A stretch of DNA of 64,000 bases from Bacillota bacterium (GCA_023421245.1 JAEZTV010000005.1:1-64000), one strand, 5' to 3'; counted from the first letter of the stretch, positions 27,474-36,250 are shown. The notes: generated from the letters alone by a model not told the origin. A program made the numbers and translations.

Positions 27474-27827
27474 TCATTCGGTTATCAGCAGCCGGTCATT
27501 GCGGCGCATCGTGCGCTTAAGCTCCCGCACCGCGTCCTGCACCGTCAAGGAGGCGGAATTCTCCCGCCGTTTGGGTGATGCCGGCTGCAGTGCCGCATCG
27601 CTGTAGCTGCTGACCGTCTCCTCAAACTGCACCGGCCGCCCCTCCCGCGGTGCAACGGCAAGCTCCATGCCTGTATATTCCTTCTGCCTTCCCGTATCAG
27701 GTATCTTAAGCCCGCCGGCCGGCGCCGCCTGTTCAGGATGTTTTATGCGCGTCGGCTGAAAAGCGGCGGGTACCAAGCCCTGTGCCGCTGCAATGTTGCT
27801 TTTAATCTGCTGCTCAAACAGCCCCAC
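27474..27827 (-). CDS. Unknown 117-residue protein in the tape-measure position
   Basis: I do not recognise this protein. It lies exactly where a tape measure gene of over a thousand residues stands in PBSX. The middle is Pro/Gln-rich and probably disordered; the ends (GLFEQQIKSNIAAAQ and SLTVQDAVRELKRTMRRNDRLL) look helical. There is no transmembrane stretch and no repeat. The GTG start overlaps the end of the preceding gene by 14 bases. It could be a highly reduced tape measure, a tube-capping factor or an unrelated accessory protein. Confidence 0.7.
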   Translation of the reverse strand: MGLFEQQIKSNIAAAQGLVPAAFQPTRIKHPEQAAPAGGLKIPDTGRQKEYTGMELAVAPREGRPVQFEETVSSYSDAALQPASPKRRENSASLTVQDAVRELKRTMRRNDRLLITE

Positions 27828-28176
27828 CGCCGCCCGCCCCCTTCCGCTTTACGCCAAGGTTAACCCCGCTCTCAAAACACTCGCCGCTCATAAAGCTGTC
27901 CTGATACCGCTGGGCAATTCGCGCAAGCTCCTCCAGCGTCAGTGTGTCTGCCGCCGCACGCGCACTGTTAAAAACACGCCCGTGCTCATCCTGCAAGCTA
28001 AACGCGCACAGCGCCGCGTTATGTGCAACCGCACCTGCCGCAGCACCGTCAATTCCCCGCAAGCGAAGCTTGCACGCAAGCCCCTCGCCCTGCTGCTCGC
28101 ACTGCACAGCTTGTATGGCAGAGAGCTCACATAACATCAACCTCCGCCCGTCCGCATCAATCGTTACCGCCCTCAT
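27814..28176 (-). CDS. Probable tail assembly chaperone (XkdN-position)
   Basis: A 120-residue protein between tube and tape-measure positions, where XkdN/tail assembly chaperones lie. The C-terminal LTLEELARIAQRYQDSFM fits such small helical chaperones, and the tail ends in a glycine run. The start at 28176 follows AAAAGGAG; the open frame further upstream to 28452 overlaps the tube gene and is not coding. No slippery site producing a fused long product was seen. The 180 bases between it and the tube gene (28177-28355) hold no gene. Confidence 0.6.
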   Translation of the reverse strand: MRAVTIDADGRRLMLCELSAIQAVQCEQQGEGLACKLRLRGIDGAAAGAVAHNAALCAFSLQDEHGRVFNSARAAADTLTLEELARIAQRYQDSFMSGECFESGVNLGVKRKGAGGGGAV

Positions 28177-28355
28177 CGCTTCTCCTTTTCCCTTCTGCTG
28201 CCTCTGCTTAAAACGATAGACAAAACCTTCCCTCGCCACCCGCCGCTTTGCAGCAGAACGGCGGCAAAGCCTTACAGCGGCTGCCTTCCTCCGCCTTTTG
28301 CCGCAAACGGCAGGCTGCCGATAAACAGGGCCGGCGCTTTTCCTGTAACCTCGGG

Positions 28356-28754
28356 TTACACAAGCTCGGCGCGCTTTGCCGCAACCACCGTCACCCGCTC
28401 CGCGATTACATCGCCAATTGTTACGCTCTCCACAATATCCGACCACTCGCACCCGCTGTAGATGACGCGCCGGTCCGGCTTAACAATCACCAGATTAAAA
28501 TCGGTGATATCAAAAAACGAGATTCCGTCGCGCACCGTGGTGTCGGTTGCATAAACCCGGCCAAGCTCAATCACATGCCGAACCCTGCCCGCCACCGTGC
28601 CTACGGGTTCACTCTGCCCAAACGCCTCGATATAGCGGCTTTCGCGCACCGTCTTAGCCTTATAGCTTTCCACCACCGCAAGCCGCCTGCCATTAACCTC
28701 AATATAGATGTCGCTGCTGGTGGGAAAATACGAATACCCCAACCTGTAAGTCAC
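28356..28754 (-). CDS. Tail tube protein (XkdM-like)
   Basis: A 132-residue tube protein of the XkdM type, beta-rich, with VNGRRLAVVESYKAKTVRESRYIEAFG and the conserved GRVRHVIELGRVYATD and EWSDIVESVTIGDVIAERVTVVAA segments. Hexamers would stack as the inner tube inside the sheath. The GTG start is at 28754. The length matches family members, so the tube itself seems intact. Confidence 0.85.
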   Translation of the reverse strand: MTYRLGYSYFPTSSDIYIEVNGRRLAVVESYKAKTVRESRYIEAFGQSEPVGTVAGRVRHVIELGRVYATDTTVRDGISFFDITDFNLVIVKPDRRVIYSGCEWSDIVESVTIGDVIAERVTVVAAKRAELV

Positions 28755-28881
28755 CTGCCTTTCTCAAAAGCCCTATGCCCGGGCGTGCCATGCTGCTTCT
28801 GCTGTGCAAAACAACCGTATCATAGCCAATCGTCGCAGGCGGGGCGCAAGAAATAAACGTATGCCCGCCGCGCGATGCCTG

Positions 28882-29943
28882 TCATACCGTAATATACGTC
28901 ACAAGCTCGATGCGATGCATTCCATAAACCACATCAAACCCAACCTCCACCATGCACACCGTCGGGTCATCCGCCTTGGGGTACACCACGGGCGGCCGAA
29001 AGCCGTCTATAATCCCCGCGCTGTGCTTCTTTTCCAGCTCGCATGCCACCTGTGTGCGGATTGCGTCGCGCGTCGCGGCGTTGTTCTTTGCCCCGCGCAG
29101 CCTGTCTCTCAGCAAGTTGCGCAGCGCCGGTACCACATCGTCGATAATACGCACGGTGCTAAGCTCCCGCAACGTACTGTCCTGTTCGCCGCCTTCACAG
29201 GTCTTTGTAGTCACTGCGCGAATAATCTGCGCCGCACCGCCTGTTTGCTCCGCCACCGTTACTCCCGCGCTGAGCAGCTGCGTAATCTCGTCCTCGCTGT
29301 ACGGCGCGGGGAATCGAAACTCCCCCTCAAGCTCCAGCAGGTTCAGGTTTGCGGCAGGGTCGCTCTTGCTTGTAATCTGCGCGCACGCTGCCGCCGCAAG
29401 ATACGCGCCGCTGCTTATTCCGCCCTGCTCATAAGCAACCGCCGGCGCAAGCAGGCACACCCGCTCGCAGTTAATCTCCTTTGCCGTCTGGGCAATCTGC
29501 GCAGGTGTATGGTCGTGCGGTACGCCAAAATATACAATGCGCTCACGCGATTGCCCCGCACTCTCGGCAACATACCCCGCAAGCTCCTTTTGAATGCTCG
29601 GGCACGCTGTGTCGCATACAACCGCGGTAATCTCACTCATTGCATCCAGCAGCCGATACCCGGATATGTAGTCCTCCTGCGACGGTGCGCTGCCTACGCT
29701 CACACAATACACGCTGCCCGCACCGCCTGCAAACAGCAGCTTTGCCATCGCCGTCATGATATTCTCCTGCTGCCCGCCATATTCGGCGTATACCTCGGTC
29801 ATGTGAAAGAACTGCTTTACCGTCATCACCGCGCCCTGTGCGGATGCGGCAATCACGCCTATCGCACTTCCTTTTCCCGATTGTCCGCCAATCACCCTAT
29901 AGCTTGCATACACTCCCGGGCGCATTGCTGAAACCGTGTTCAT
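28882..29943 (-). CDS. Contractile tail sheath protein
   Basis: A 353-residue sheath protein. The N-terminus RPGVYASYRVIGGQSGKGSAIGVIA is the conserved sheath opening. The C-terminal domain has STVRIIDDVVPALRNLLRDRLRGAKNN followed by the beta-strand tail MVEVGFDVVYGMHRIELVTYI that interlocks sheath subunits. It is shorter than PBSX XkdK because the variable surface domain is reduced. The ATG at 29943 follows AAGGAAGGAGG. Presence of an intact sheath means the machine is contractile. Confidence 0.92.
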   Translation of the reverse strand: MNTVSAMRPGVYASYRVIGGQSGKGSAIGVIAASAQGAVMTVKQFFHMTEVYAEYGGQQENIMTAMAKLLFAGGAGSVYCVSVGSAPSQEDYISGYRLLDAMSEITAVVCDTACPSIQKELAGYVAESAGQSRERIVYFGVPHDHTPAQIAQTAKEINCERVCLLAPAVAYEQGGISSGAYLAAAACAQITSKSDPAANLNLLELEGEFRFPAPYSEDEITQLLSAGVTVAEQTGGAAQIIRAVTTKTCEGGEQDSTLRELSTVRIIDDVVPALRNLLRDRLRGAKNNAATRDAIRTQVACELEKKHSAGIIDGFRPPVVYPKADDPTVCMVEVGFDVVYGMHRIELVTYITV

Positions 29944-29974
29944 TGCCGTCCTCCTTCCTTTTCCCTTTTCCCTA

Positions 29975-30035
29975 TGCACGGCGGTTTTATCCGCCGCTTG
30001 CTTTGTGCACGGCGGTTTTATCCGCCGCTTGCTTT
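29975..30035. repeat. 31-bp-period tandem duplication
   Basis: Two identical 30-base copies (29975-30004 and 30006-30035) separated by one base span the 3' end of the tail-completion gene. Each copy can fold into a small GGCGG/CCGCC hairpin. Confidence 0.9.
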
Positions 30036-30515
30036 TGTCACGATAATCAAACCGAGCTCCTCGCCGTTTGCGTATTCACCCACCGCGGTGGTTTTAAACA
30101 GCGCGGTGGCCGTCAGGGTATACGCGTTCAGGCCGTGGTGATACCCAAGCTCTCCGCACCGCAAACTCGCGGGGCGCAGCGCGCTGTTCCCAAGCAAAAG
30201 ATAATCCGCAAGCTGCGAAAACACCGCGTGGCAAGCCGTTCCGCCCTCCGCCGCGGGAACATAAATGCGGTATCCTGCGCTAATCTCCATCGCCTTGCCG
30301 TATACCTCCGATTGGTCTGTCTCACTTACCCCAATATACTGTGTACCGGCTGCACTGGTTTTAATCTCATCCAGCCCTACACAGACGGTTCGCTCCTTTA
30401 AAACGCCGCTGCGCGCTTCGGGCCGGAATTCATCCACCACCGTCACCGCTTCAAACGCGCCGCTGCCCCTCATCGCATCAACCAGCTCTTGTTTAAAGCC
30501 TTCGAAATAGTCTAT
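30018..30515 (-). CDS. Tail completion/terminator-like protein
   Basis: A 151-residue product from the first ATG (30473), or 165 residues if translation starts at an ATA at 30515. Upstream of that ATA is a perfect AGGAGGTG (30523-30530) at seven bases, and the extra 14 codons encode a sensible helix start (DYFEGFKQELVDAM). The ATG at 30473 has no binding site. The position between connectors and sheath corresponds to XkdJ-type tail terminators; sequence similarity itself is not recognised. The last codons lie in a 31-bp tandem duplication. Confidence 0.7.
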   Translation of the reverse strand: MDYFEGFKQELVDAMRGSGAFEAVTVVDEFRPEARSGVLKERTVCVGLDEIKTSAAGTQYIGVSETDQSEVYGKAMEISAGYRIYVPAAEGGTACHAVFSQLADYLLLGNSALRPASLRCGELGYHHGLNAYTLTATALFKTTAVGEYANGEELGLIIVTKASGG

Positions 30516-30516
30516 C

Positions 30517-30852
30517 TCAGGTCACCTCCTGCGCGTTACTCAGCACCGCCCATATGAGTACCGGCCGCTCCCCTAGGTAGAGCACATCCCACCGCCGCAC
30601 AACATAGCACATGCCCGAAGCACAAATCCTGTCGCCATGCGCGGCTTTAATTGGGGTATAGGCACTAACAAACACATAGTGCCCCCCATCCAGATACCCC
30701 GCCGGCGAGTATTCCCCACCGGTATACATACGGTTTTTGTAGCGCAGCGGACTGATTACCGCCTGTACGCTGTCCGTTTCACCCGACGCGGCGGCAATCA
30801 GCGTCTGCCTGCCGTACCGCTTTAAAAGGCGTGTCAGTCTCCTTGTTTTCAT
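30517..30852 (-). CDS. Head closure (stopper)-like protein
   Basis: A 111-residue protein rich in beta-type residues (VQAVISPLRYKNRMYTGGEYSP, HGDRICASGMCYVVRRWDVLYLG), as in small head-closure proteins that follow the adaptor. Its ATG overlaps the stop of the adaptor gene (ATGA), which implies translational coupling. The assignment rests mainly on position. Confidence 0.62.
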   Translation of the reverse strand: MKTRRLTRLLKRYGRQTLIAAASGETDSVQAVISPLRYKNRMYTGGEYSPAGYLDGGHYVFVSAYTPIKAAHGDRICASGMCYVVRRWDVLYLGERPVLIWAVLSNAQEVT

Positions 30853-31217
30853 CCGCCCACCTGCCCGAACAAAAACGCGCGGTCACAAAGGATATCCGCA
30901 CACGCCCCGCAGTATTCCTCCAGCACGGCCGCTGCAAGCGCCGCCTCTCGGTCGCCTCCCCCCGAAACGGATAGATCGCCAAGCTTAACGCTCTCCGCCG
31001 CCGCTGTAACAAGCACATATTTATAATATGCGTTTGCGGCGCACAGCAAAATAATCCGTTCGCGGTGCAGGTCTGTGTCCACACCGCGCCGCAATCTTCC
31101 TTCTATCTCCTGTGCGCTGAACTCTACCATGGCGCGATACCGCTCGGCCTCCTGTTCGTCAAGGTCTGTAAACAGGCAAAACTGCCGCATCACCTGTGCA
31201 ACATCCTCCTGCGTCAT
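30849..31217 (-). CDS. Head-tail adaptor-like protein
   Basis: A 122-residue mainly helical protein (EEAERYRAM-type helix, IILLCAANAYYKYVLVTAAA) immediately after the capsid gene, like the gp6/gp15-type adaptors that bind the portal. GGAGG precedes the ATG by nine bases. Family assignment is by position and helical make-up. Confidence 0.65.
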   Translation of the reverse strand: MTQEDVAQVMRQFCLFTDLDEQEAERYRAMVEFSAQEIEGRLRRGVDTDLHRERIILLCAANAYYKYVLVTAAAESVKLGDLSVSGGGDREAALAAAVLEEYCGACADILCDRAFLFGQVGG

Positions 31218-31284
31218 CCTGTGCAGCCTCCTTCCCGGTCACACCGCACGGGGGGATGCCCCCCGCCCCGTGCAGTCCTTTTGC

Positions 31285-32292
31285 TTACAGTTTCAGTCGC
31301 TTTGAAGCATCGGTAAATATCTTCGCAAACCCCGCAATCGAGGTTACCGCGGCACGCTCAAGCTGACGGTCAATCAGCTTGTCGTATTCTATGTTCACAT
31401 CCTCCGCGCTTACCATCTCAAGCGCAAAGCCCTTGTCAAGGCCAATCACCGCGTTGCTAGCCGCGTTTGCCCTTACAATGTCGGCGCCAAGCGGCGTAAT
31501 CAGCTTGCCGGTACCCTGAAAATTCAAGCCCGCGGCAGCATCCTTCAGCTCCGCAATACATAAAAGCTTTGCAATAAGCGCCGGCGATGCAATCAGGGTG
31601 TTGAGCGAATACGGGTCAAGCGACTGCCACAGCGCGACAAGGTCCTGATAGCTCACACTGCCCTCCACAGCGGTGTTGAGGTCGGTAATGGGGTTGTTGT
31701 TGCCGTCGCCCTCGGTCAATACCCGTACCGCATCATCAAGCTGCGCGCGCGCAATGTACGCGCCAATCTGACGCAGCGTAACGGTAAACAGGTCAAGCTT
31801 TGCAAATCGAACCGCCTCGTAGCTTGCCACCAGCATCCGCCCGCGCTTGTGCAGCTTAATCAGGTTTTCCTGTGTTTTAACGGTTGTTTCCGGAATCTGC
31901 GCCCCCTCGGCCACACGGCGCAGCGCCTTGCCCTGTGCGGTGGGAACCGATGCAATCGAGCGGTAATCCATGCCGTCAATCACCGTTTTGGTCGCAACAA
32001 TGCGGTCGAGCACATTTGCCTCGGCAATGCCCTGCTTTACCGCACGCGCCACATATTCGGGGAACAGCGCCGCGCTGTCGGTGGTCGCAAAAAACTTCTC
32101 TACGCAATCGCTGCCCGCGCCGCTTACCCGAATACCAAACCGCTTAAGCTGACGCTGATACGCATCCAGCCCCTCAAGCTCCGTATTCTTGTACTGCGCA
32201 GATGGGTCAAGCGCCTCCAGTACGTGCGTAAACCCCTTGCCCGCCACCTGATACATGCCTTTTTCCAGTCTTATCGTCTCATATCCTGCCAT
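31285..32292 (-). CDS. Major capsid protein (HK97 fold, XkdG-like)
   Basis: A 335-residue capsid protein. It has the N-arm region, SIASVPTAQGKALRRVAEGAQIPE, the KLHKRGRMLVASYEAVRF segment typical of coat proteins, and a C-terminal FALEMVSAEDVNIEYDKLIDRQLERAAVTSIAGFA. It lies after the decoration protein gene and before the adaptor, the normal order. Presence of an intact capsid gene separates this locus from tailocins, which lack heads. Confidence 0.85.
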   Translation of the reverse strand: MAGYETIRLEKGMYQVAGKGFTHVLEALDPSAQYKNTELEGLDAYQRQLKRFGIRVSGAGSDCVEKFFATTDSAALFPEYVARAVKQGIAEANVLDRIVATKTVIDGMDYRSIASVPTAQGKALRRVAEGAQIPETTVKTQENLIKLHKRGRMLVASYEAVRFAKLDLFTVTLRQIGAYIARAQLDDAVRVLTEGDGNNNPITDLNTAVEGSVSYQDLVALWQSLDPYSLNTLIASPALIAKLLCIAELKDAAAGLNFQGTGKLITPLGADIVRANAASNAVIGLDKGFALEMVSAEDVNIEYDKLIDRQLERAAVTSIAGFAKIFTDASKRLKL

Positions 32293-32341
32293 AAAACATC
32301 CTCCATTTCGCCGCTGCGCGGCAACAGAAATTATATCGTAC

Positions 32342-32677
32342 TTATCCTAAAATAACCCCTGCCTGTGTCCCCTGTATCGACACCACCAAAACCTGCCTGC
32401 CGCCGGCATCCGCCTTTACGCCGTTCTCGCCGTCGCATACCAGCGTCTGCCAGCCTGTGGCAACCCCCACGTCTGCCGCAAGGCTTGCATATCCGCATAC
32501 CTGTACACCCGCAAATCCTCCGCGCACGGTACGAGCTATCCCTGTAATAAGGTCGCCCTCCTCCGCCTTTATTACGCTGCCGTCACCGGTAATGCGCACC
32601 AGATCACCCGCCTGCACATCTTCCTGTGCCGCAAAGGTAAGAATCCCCTCGCCAAACCCCTCAAACGATATGTTCAT
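32342..32677 (-). CDS. Head decoration/stabilisation-like protein
   Basis: A 111-residue glycine- and valine-rich beta protein (VQAGDLVRITGDGSVIKAEEGD, GVATGWQTLVCDG) between protease and capsid genes, where decoration or DUF2190-type proteins occur. It would cap the outer capsid surface. The call rests on position and composition. Confidence 0.6.
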   Translation of the reverse strand: MNISFEGFGEGILTFAAQEDVQAGDLVRITGDGSVIKAEEGDLITGIARTVRGGFAGVQVCGYASLAADVGVATGWQTLVCDGENGVKADAGGRQVLVVSIQGTQAGVILG

Positions 32678-32694
32678 GTTTACTGCCCGCCTTT

Positions 32695-33684
32695 CTATAT
32701 TCTAAACTCGGTGTTCGTGTCCTTGTGGCCCTGTTCTCCCTTTCGGTAAAGCTGTGATGCGTTTGCAAGGTAGTTTTCATCCCCGCCCGCAAACAATGCC
32801 CCCAGCTCGCGCAACGCCGCCAGCGGCATACCCTGCACGGCAGCCTTGAGCACGCCGCAATCCGCGGCCGCATTCTTTGCAAACATCATGCGCATCACTT
32901 CGTTTTCCATCTCCTCACGGTAGGCCTTGCCGTATCCGGCCATCTCACTAAGCTCGCTTATGTACGCGCGCAGACGTTCACCCTCCTCACGGCCAATCGT
33001 CTCGCTGCCCAAACGCTTGAGTATCTCCTGCATACTTCTCCCCCCTTTCATGGCATCCGACGCCTTGGTTACTCCCGCCGCGCGCTGTGCGGGCACCGCA
33101 ACAAACGACCATTCGTACGCGTCAAGCGCCCCACTCAGAATACGGTGGCACACGCTGCCGTCAGCCTGCCGTTCCCCTATGCGATGTGCGCAGGGCATAC
33201 GCCTTACATCCTCTGCGCATACCGAGCACACCACCTTGCGCACCGCACATCCCACACTTACCTCTTTTTTTATTCCCGCTTCAATCTCCGAAATCAGCGC
33301 ACCGTTTTTTTCGCTGCGCAGCATATACGCGCGCGCCGTGATGCAGCAATACGCTTCCCCTGCCGCCGTTTTTTTGCCGCTATCGCTCTTTACACTGCAC
33401 GAAAAGATGCGCGCAGTCTGGTTTTTGGCAACTGCTTCGTGGTCGAATATCCCGCTTTTCCCCACAAACATCGGCGCAAGCTCTTTTAGTGTCTCGGTGT
33501 CAAACCGTTCACCGTCGCGGTCAATCTCGTTATCGCACAGGGTCAGCGAAAACACAAACACCTCCGCGGCAAGCAGCGTTCGCAGCGCATGGGTGTTAAT
33601 TTGCGCAAGCTCCTGCTCGGTCGGCGCACCGCCCCTTGCCGGGTGCTCGGCCGTTTTAAGGATGTATCCTGATTTGCTTATCAT
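32695..33684 (-). CDS. Prohead protease with a Cys/His cluster (XkdF-like)
   Basis: A 329-residue protein. The first ~210 residues form a U35/S78-like protease: a probable catalytic histidine in GIFDHEAV and serine in YEWSFVAVPAQRAAG. Between them is a possible zinc cluster (VGCAVRKVVCSVCAEDV followed by PCAH and SVCHR). The C-terminal ~110 residues are helical and may act as a scaffold. The ATG overlaps the portal stop (ATGA). It should process the capsid during head maturation. Confidence 0.75.
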   Translation of the reverse strand: MISKSGYILKTAEHPARGGAPTEQELAQINTHALRTLLAAEVFVFSLTLCDNEIDRDGERFDTETLKELAPMFVGKSGIFDHEAVAKNQTARIFSCSVKSDSGKKTAAGEAYCCITARAYMLRSEKNGALISEIEAGIKKEVSVGCAVRKVVCSVCAEDVRRMPCAHRIGERQADGSVCHRILSGALDAYEWSFVAVPAQRAAGVTKASDAMKGGRSMQEILKRLGSETIGREEGERLRAYISELSEMAGYGKAYREEMENEVMRMMFAKNAAADCGVLKAAVQGMPLAALRELGALFAGGDENYLANASQLYRKGEQGHKDTNTEFRI

Positions 33685-34823
33685 GCCCTCTCTCCCTTCT
33701 GCTGCAGCATATCCGCCTGTGCGTTGTACAGCCTTGCTCTTGCAAGCTCTACCGCATCCTGCAGATTGATGTCCTCCCACGCAATGCGCGGCGTGCATGG
33801 TATACCCAGCAGGCGCAGGTGCAGCCTTGCAATCTGCAGTACTGCGGGGGTTATCAACCTGCGGTAATACTCAAGCTCGCTTGTGAGCATATCGGCCTGC
33901 TGCGCGCTCATGCGCTCGGTGCTCGACCAGCTAAGCCCCAGCAAAAACGGCGGCAAGCCGGTCTTGGCTAAAATCTGTTCGAGCATCTGGCGCACCGGCA
34001 CCTGCGAATCAAGCACCTGATTATCCGCGCCAATCACCTTAATGTCAACATCGCCCACCGCAATAAAGTCCCGCACCCTGCCGTTTTGCGTGCTCATCGA
34101 CGCGCTCCATTCTTTTGCAATCTGCATGGCGCGTTCCTTGGCATACGCCTTATCCGGCGCGCTCTCACCCGGGCGGTAGGTCACCGCAAACCGCAGGTTA
34201 CCCATCCGCTCAAAGTTGTTTTTGGTGCTTTCAAATATCTTAAGCAGCACCGAACACACAAACGGAAGGCTGCGCAGCAGCGATACCCCCTTCACCTCAC
34301 CGCATCGCGGTGCAAGCGCCGTGTGCATTACAAGCTCAGGGTGCCGTACCGCCACAGCTTCGCCGCCGCTCTGTATGCACACCTCGCTTTGCAAGGTTCT
34401 CTTACTCCTGCGAATCTCAAGATGGTTAAGCGGCGCATTATAAAGCAGCGCAATACGCCGTTTTGCGGGGTCAAGCACCATCTCTCCCACCGCATTGCCG
34501 TAGCACAGCACCGAGTCAAGGTGCGCCCATACAAACGCATCAATCCCCGCTCCGCCGCCCGCTACCGCTACCGTTTCAAACAGCTCGCGCAGCGCAGCGT
34601 CGGCATGCACATCCCCGCAATCGGGTACAAACGACCCAACCAGCCGCACAATCTTATTGAGTGCGGCGTCCACCATCGGCACCGCCTCGCGGATTGCATC
34701 GTACAGTGCGTTTTCATGCGAGTACAGCGCATGGCTGCTATCAAGAATCGAAAAGGGCTTTTCCACCTCCCGCGCGGTTTGAATGACGGCGGCCCCACTA
34801 ACCTTCTTACTAAACAACCCCAT
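33681..34823 (-). CDS. Portal protein
   Basis: A 380-residue portal subunit, which would form the dodecameric DNA gate. Recognisable stretches include EAVPMVDAALNKIVRLVGSF, YGNAVGEMV, VKGVSLLRSLPFV and the C-terminal KTGLPPFLLGLSWSSTERMSAQQADML typical of Firmicutes portals. The ATG at 34823 follows AAAGGAGGGGG. It lies between terminase and protease genes. Confidence 0.9.
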   Translation of the reverse strand: MGLFSKKVSGAAVIQTAREVEKPFSILDSSHALYSHENALYDAIREAVPMVDAALNKIVRLVGSFVPDCGDVHADAALRELFETVAVAGGGAGIDAFVWAHLDSVLCYGNAVGEMVLDPAKRRIALLYNAPLNHLEIRRSKRTLQSEVCIQSGGEAVAVRHPELVMHTALAPRCGEVKGVSLLRSLPFVCSVLLKIFESTKNNFERMGNLRFAVTYRPGESAPDKAYAKERAMQIAKEWSASMSTQNGRVRDFIAVGDVDIKVIGADNQVLDSQVPVRQMLEQILAKTGLPPFLLGLSWSSTERMSAQQADMLTSELEYYRRLITPAVLQIARLHLRLLGIPCTPRIAWEDINLQDAVELARARLYNAQADMLQQKGERA

Positions 34824-34951
34824 TATGGCCCCCTCCTTTCCGCCTGGCAATTACCTTATAAACCGGCAACCGTTTCACCCCCTGCTATGCTTTATCTCAG
34901 TTCTGTGAGACATCCGGTAATTGTCTTATACTGCTTGCAAACATAAAGTTA

Positions 34952-36211
34952 TCAACCGGTTCTGCTTGCGCTGGTGACAAAAAAACCGTCCCCTTCCTCC
35001 TCAAGTACCGTCATCACAAAATAACGGATATCATCCATTGCATGGTCGTTCTCTTTTACAGGCATATCCCGTGTGCCGCCCTCCTCCCACGAATAGAGCG
35101 AAAACTCGCGGATGCTGTCCCCACAGCATGGATCAAACAGAATCATTTTACTGCGCAATGCCTCACACACCCGACGGATTCCGTTTGTCACATCGTTCTT
35201 TGCCTTAATAACCCGAAACCGTCCATGCCGCCGGATGCTTTGAATAAAGCTTGCCGCCGAAGGGTCTACAATCACCGCCTCAACGCGGCACTCCCCCGCA
35301 AGCGTCTCAAGCGCCGCGTAATGCTCCTCATCCGTCTTTTGAAACCCCTCGCGCCGCGAATCAAAATAGTACTCGCGCACACGGTGCCAGCGCGTACCAT
35401 CCCCGCCCCACAGTCCAAACGACGAGGGATTGACCGTGCCGTAATCGCACGAGATATAATATTGTTCATACTCCTCCCGTGCGGGCGCAATATGCTCATC
35501 CCTCGAGAACATCGGGTACACAAGCCCCTCGGCTACCACCCATCGCCCCTTCACAAACCGCTCGTAAAAAACGCCCGAATACAGCGCTTGGTACCGCGCC
35601 AGAATATCGGATGACAGCGACGGGTTATCACTCATCTCAAAATGCAGATGCAGCGCGTTCTTCTCCCCCGCCTTTTTAATCCACTCTGTATAAAACCAGT
35701 GGTGCGGATGCTCGGGGTTACAATTAAAAAAATACTTCGACCCCGCTACCGAGCACCGCGCGAGCGCCTGCTCCACAAACGAGCGCGGCATCAGCGCAAC
35801 CTCATCAAGCATTACACCCGCAAGCGTCATTCCCTGAATCAGCGCCGCGCTCGATTCATCCCGCCCGCCAAACAGAAAAAAACGATTTTTACGCCCGCCA
35901 AACGAGATATCCACATAGCTTTTGCTTACCCGCTCGCTGCACGCAAACCCAAGCTCGCGCAGCACCCCCAACAGCGGTGTTATCACATTGCGCCTGAGCG
36001 AGGTAACGGTCTTGCCGCACAGGGCAAAATCCATACCGGTAAACGTATAAAATGCCCACGCCACAAACGATACCGACATGCACAGCGTCTTACCGCTGCG
36101 CACCGCGCCGTCACAGATGAGAGCGTCATTGTCCTTGTGCGGGCTGCCCGCAGTCCACCAGGAAAGTGCCGTCAGCTGCTTTTTGGAAAAGGGCACAAAT
36201 TCGCACGTCAC
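34952..36211 (-). CDS. Terminase large subunit (XtmB-like)
   Basis: A 419-residue packaging motor. The ATPase has Walker A CDGAVRSGKTLCMS near residues 33-46 and Walker B GVMLDEVALMP near 133. The C-terminal RNase H-type nuclease shows acidic residues in YISCDYGTVNPSSF, VIVDPSAAS and HAMDDIRYF. All catalytic parts appear intact, so active DNA packaging is plausible. The GTG start follows a GGGGGTG. Confidence 0.93.
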   Translation of the reverse strand: MTCEFVPFSKKQLTALSWWTAGSPHKDNDALICDGAVRSGKTLCMSVSFVAWAFYTFTGMDFALCGKTVTSLRRNVITPLLGVLRELGFACSERVSKSYVDISFGGRKNRFFLFGGRDESSAALIQGMTLAGVMLDEVALMPRSFVEQALARCSVAGSKYFFNCNPEHPHHWFYTEWIKKAGEKNALHLHFEMSDNPSLSSDILARYQALYSGVFYERFVKGRWVVAEGLVYPMFSRDEHIAPAREEYEQYYISCDYGTVNPSSFGLWGGDGTRWHRVREYYFDSRREGFQKTDEEHYAALETLAGECRVEAVIVDPSAASFIQSIRRHGRFRVIKAKNDVTNGIRRVCEALRSKMILFDPCCGDSIREFSLYSWEEGGTRDMPVKENDHAMDDIRYFVMTVLEEEGDGFFVTSASRTG

Positions 36212-36250
36212 ACATTCACCCCCAACAGTATTTGTTCTGTACCTTGCACG

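Noticed and set aside
28177..28452. N-terminal extension of the chaperone-like gene
   Set aside because: The segment is dominated by Arg, Cys and Ala from the wrong frame, overlaps the tube gene and has no start signal; a good binding site exists at 28176.
28804..29931. 375-codon plus-strand frame opposite the tail sheath gene
   Set aside because: The composition is that of an antisense frame and the sheath gene is clearly coding.
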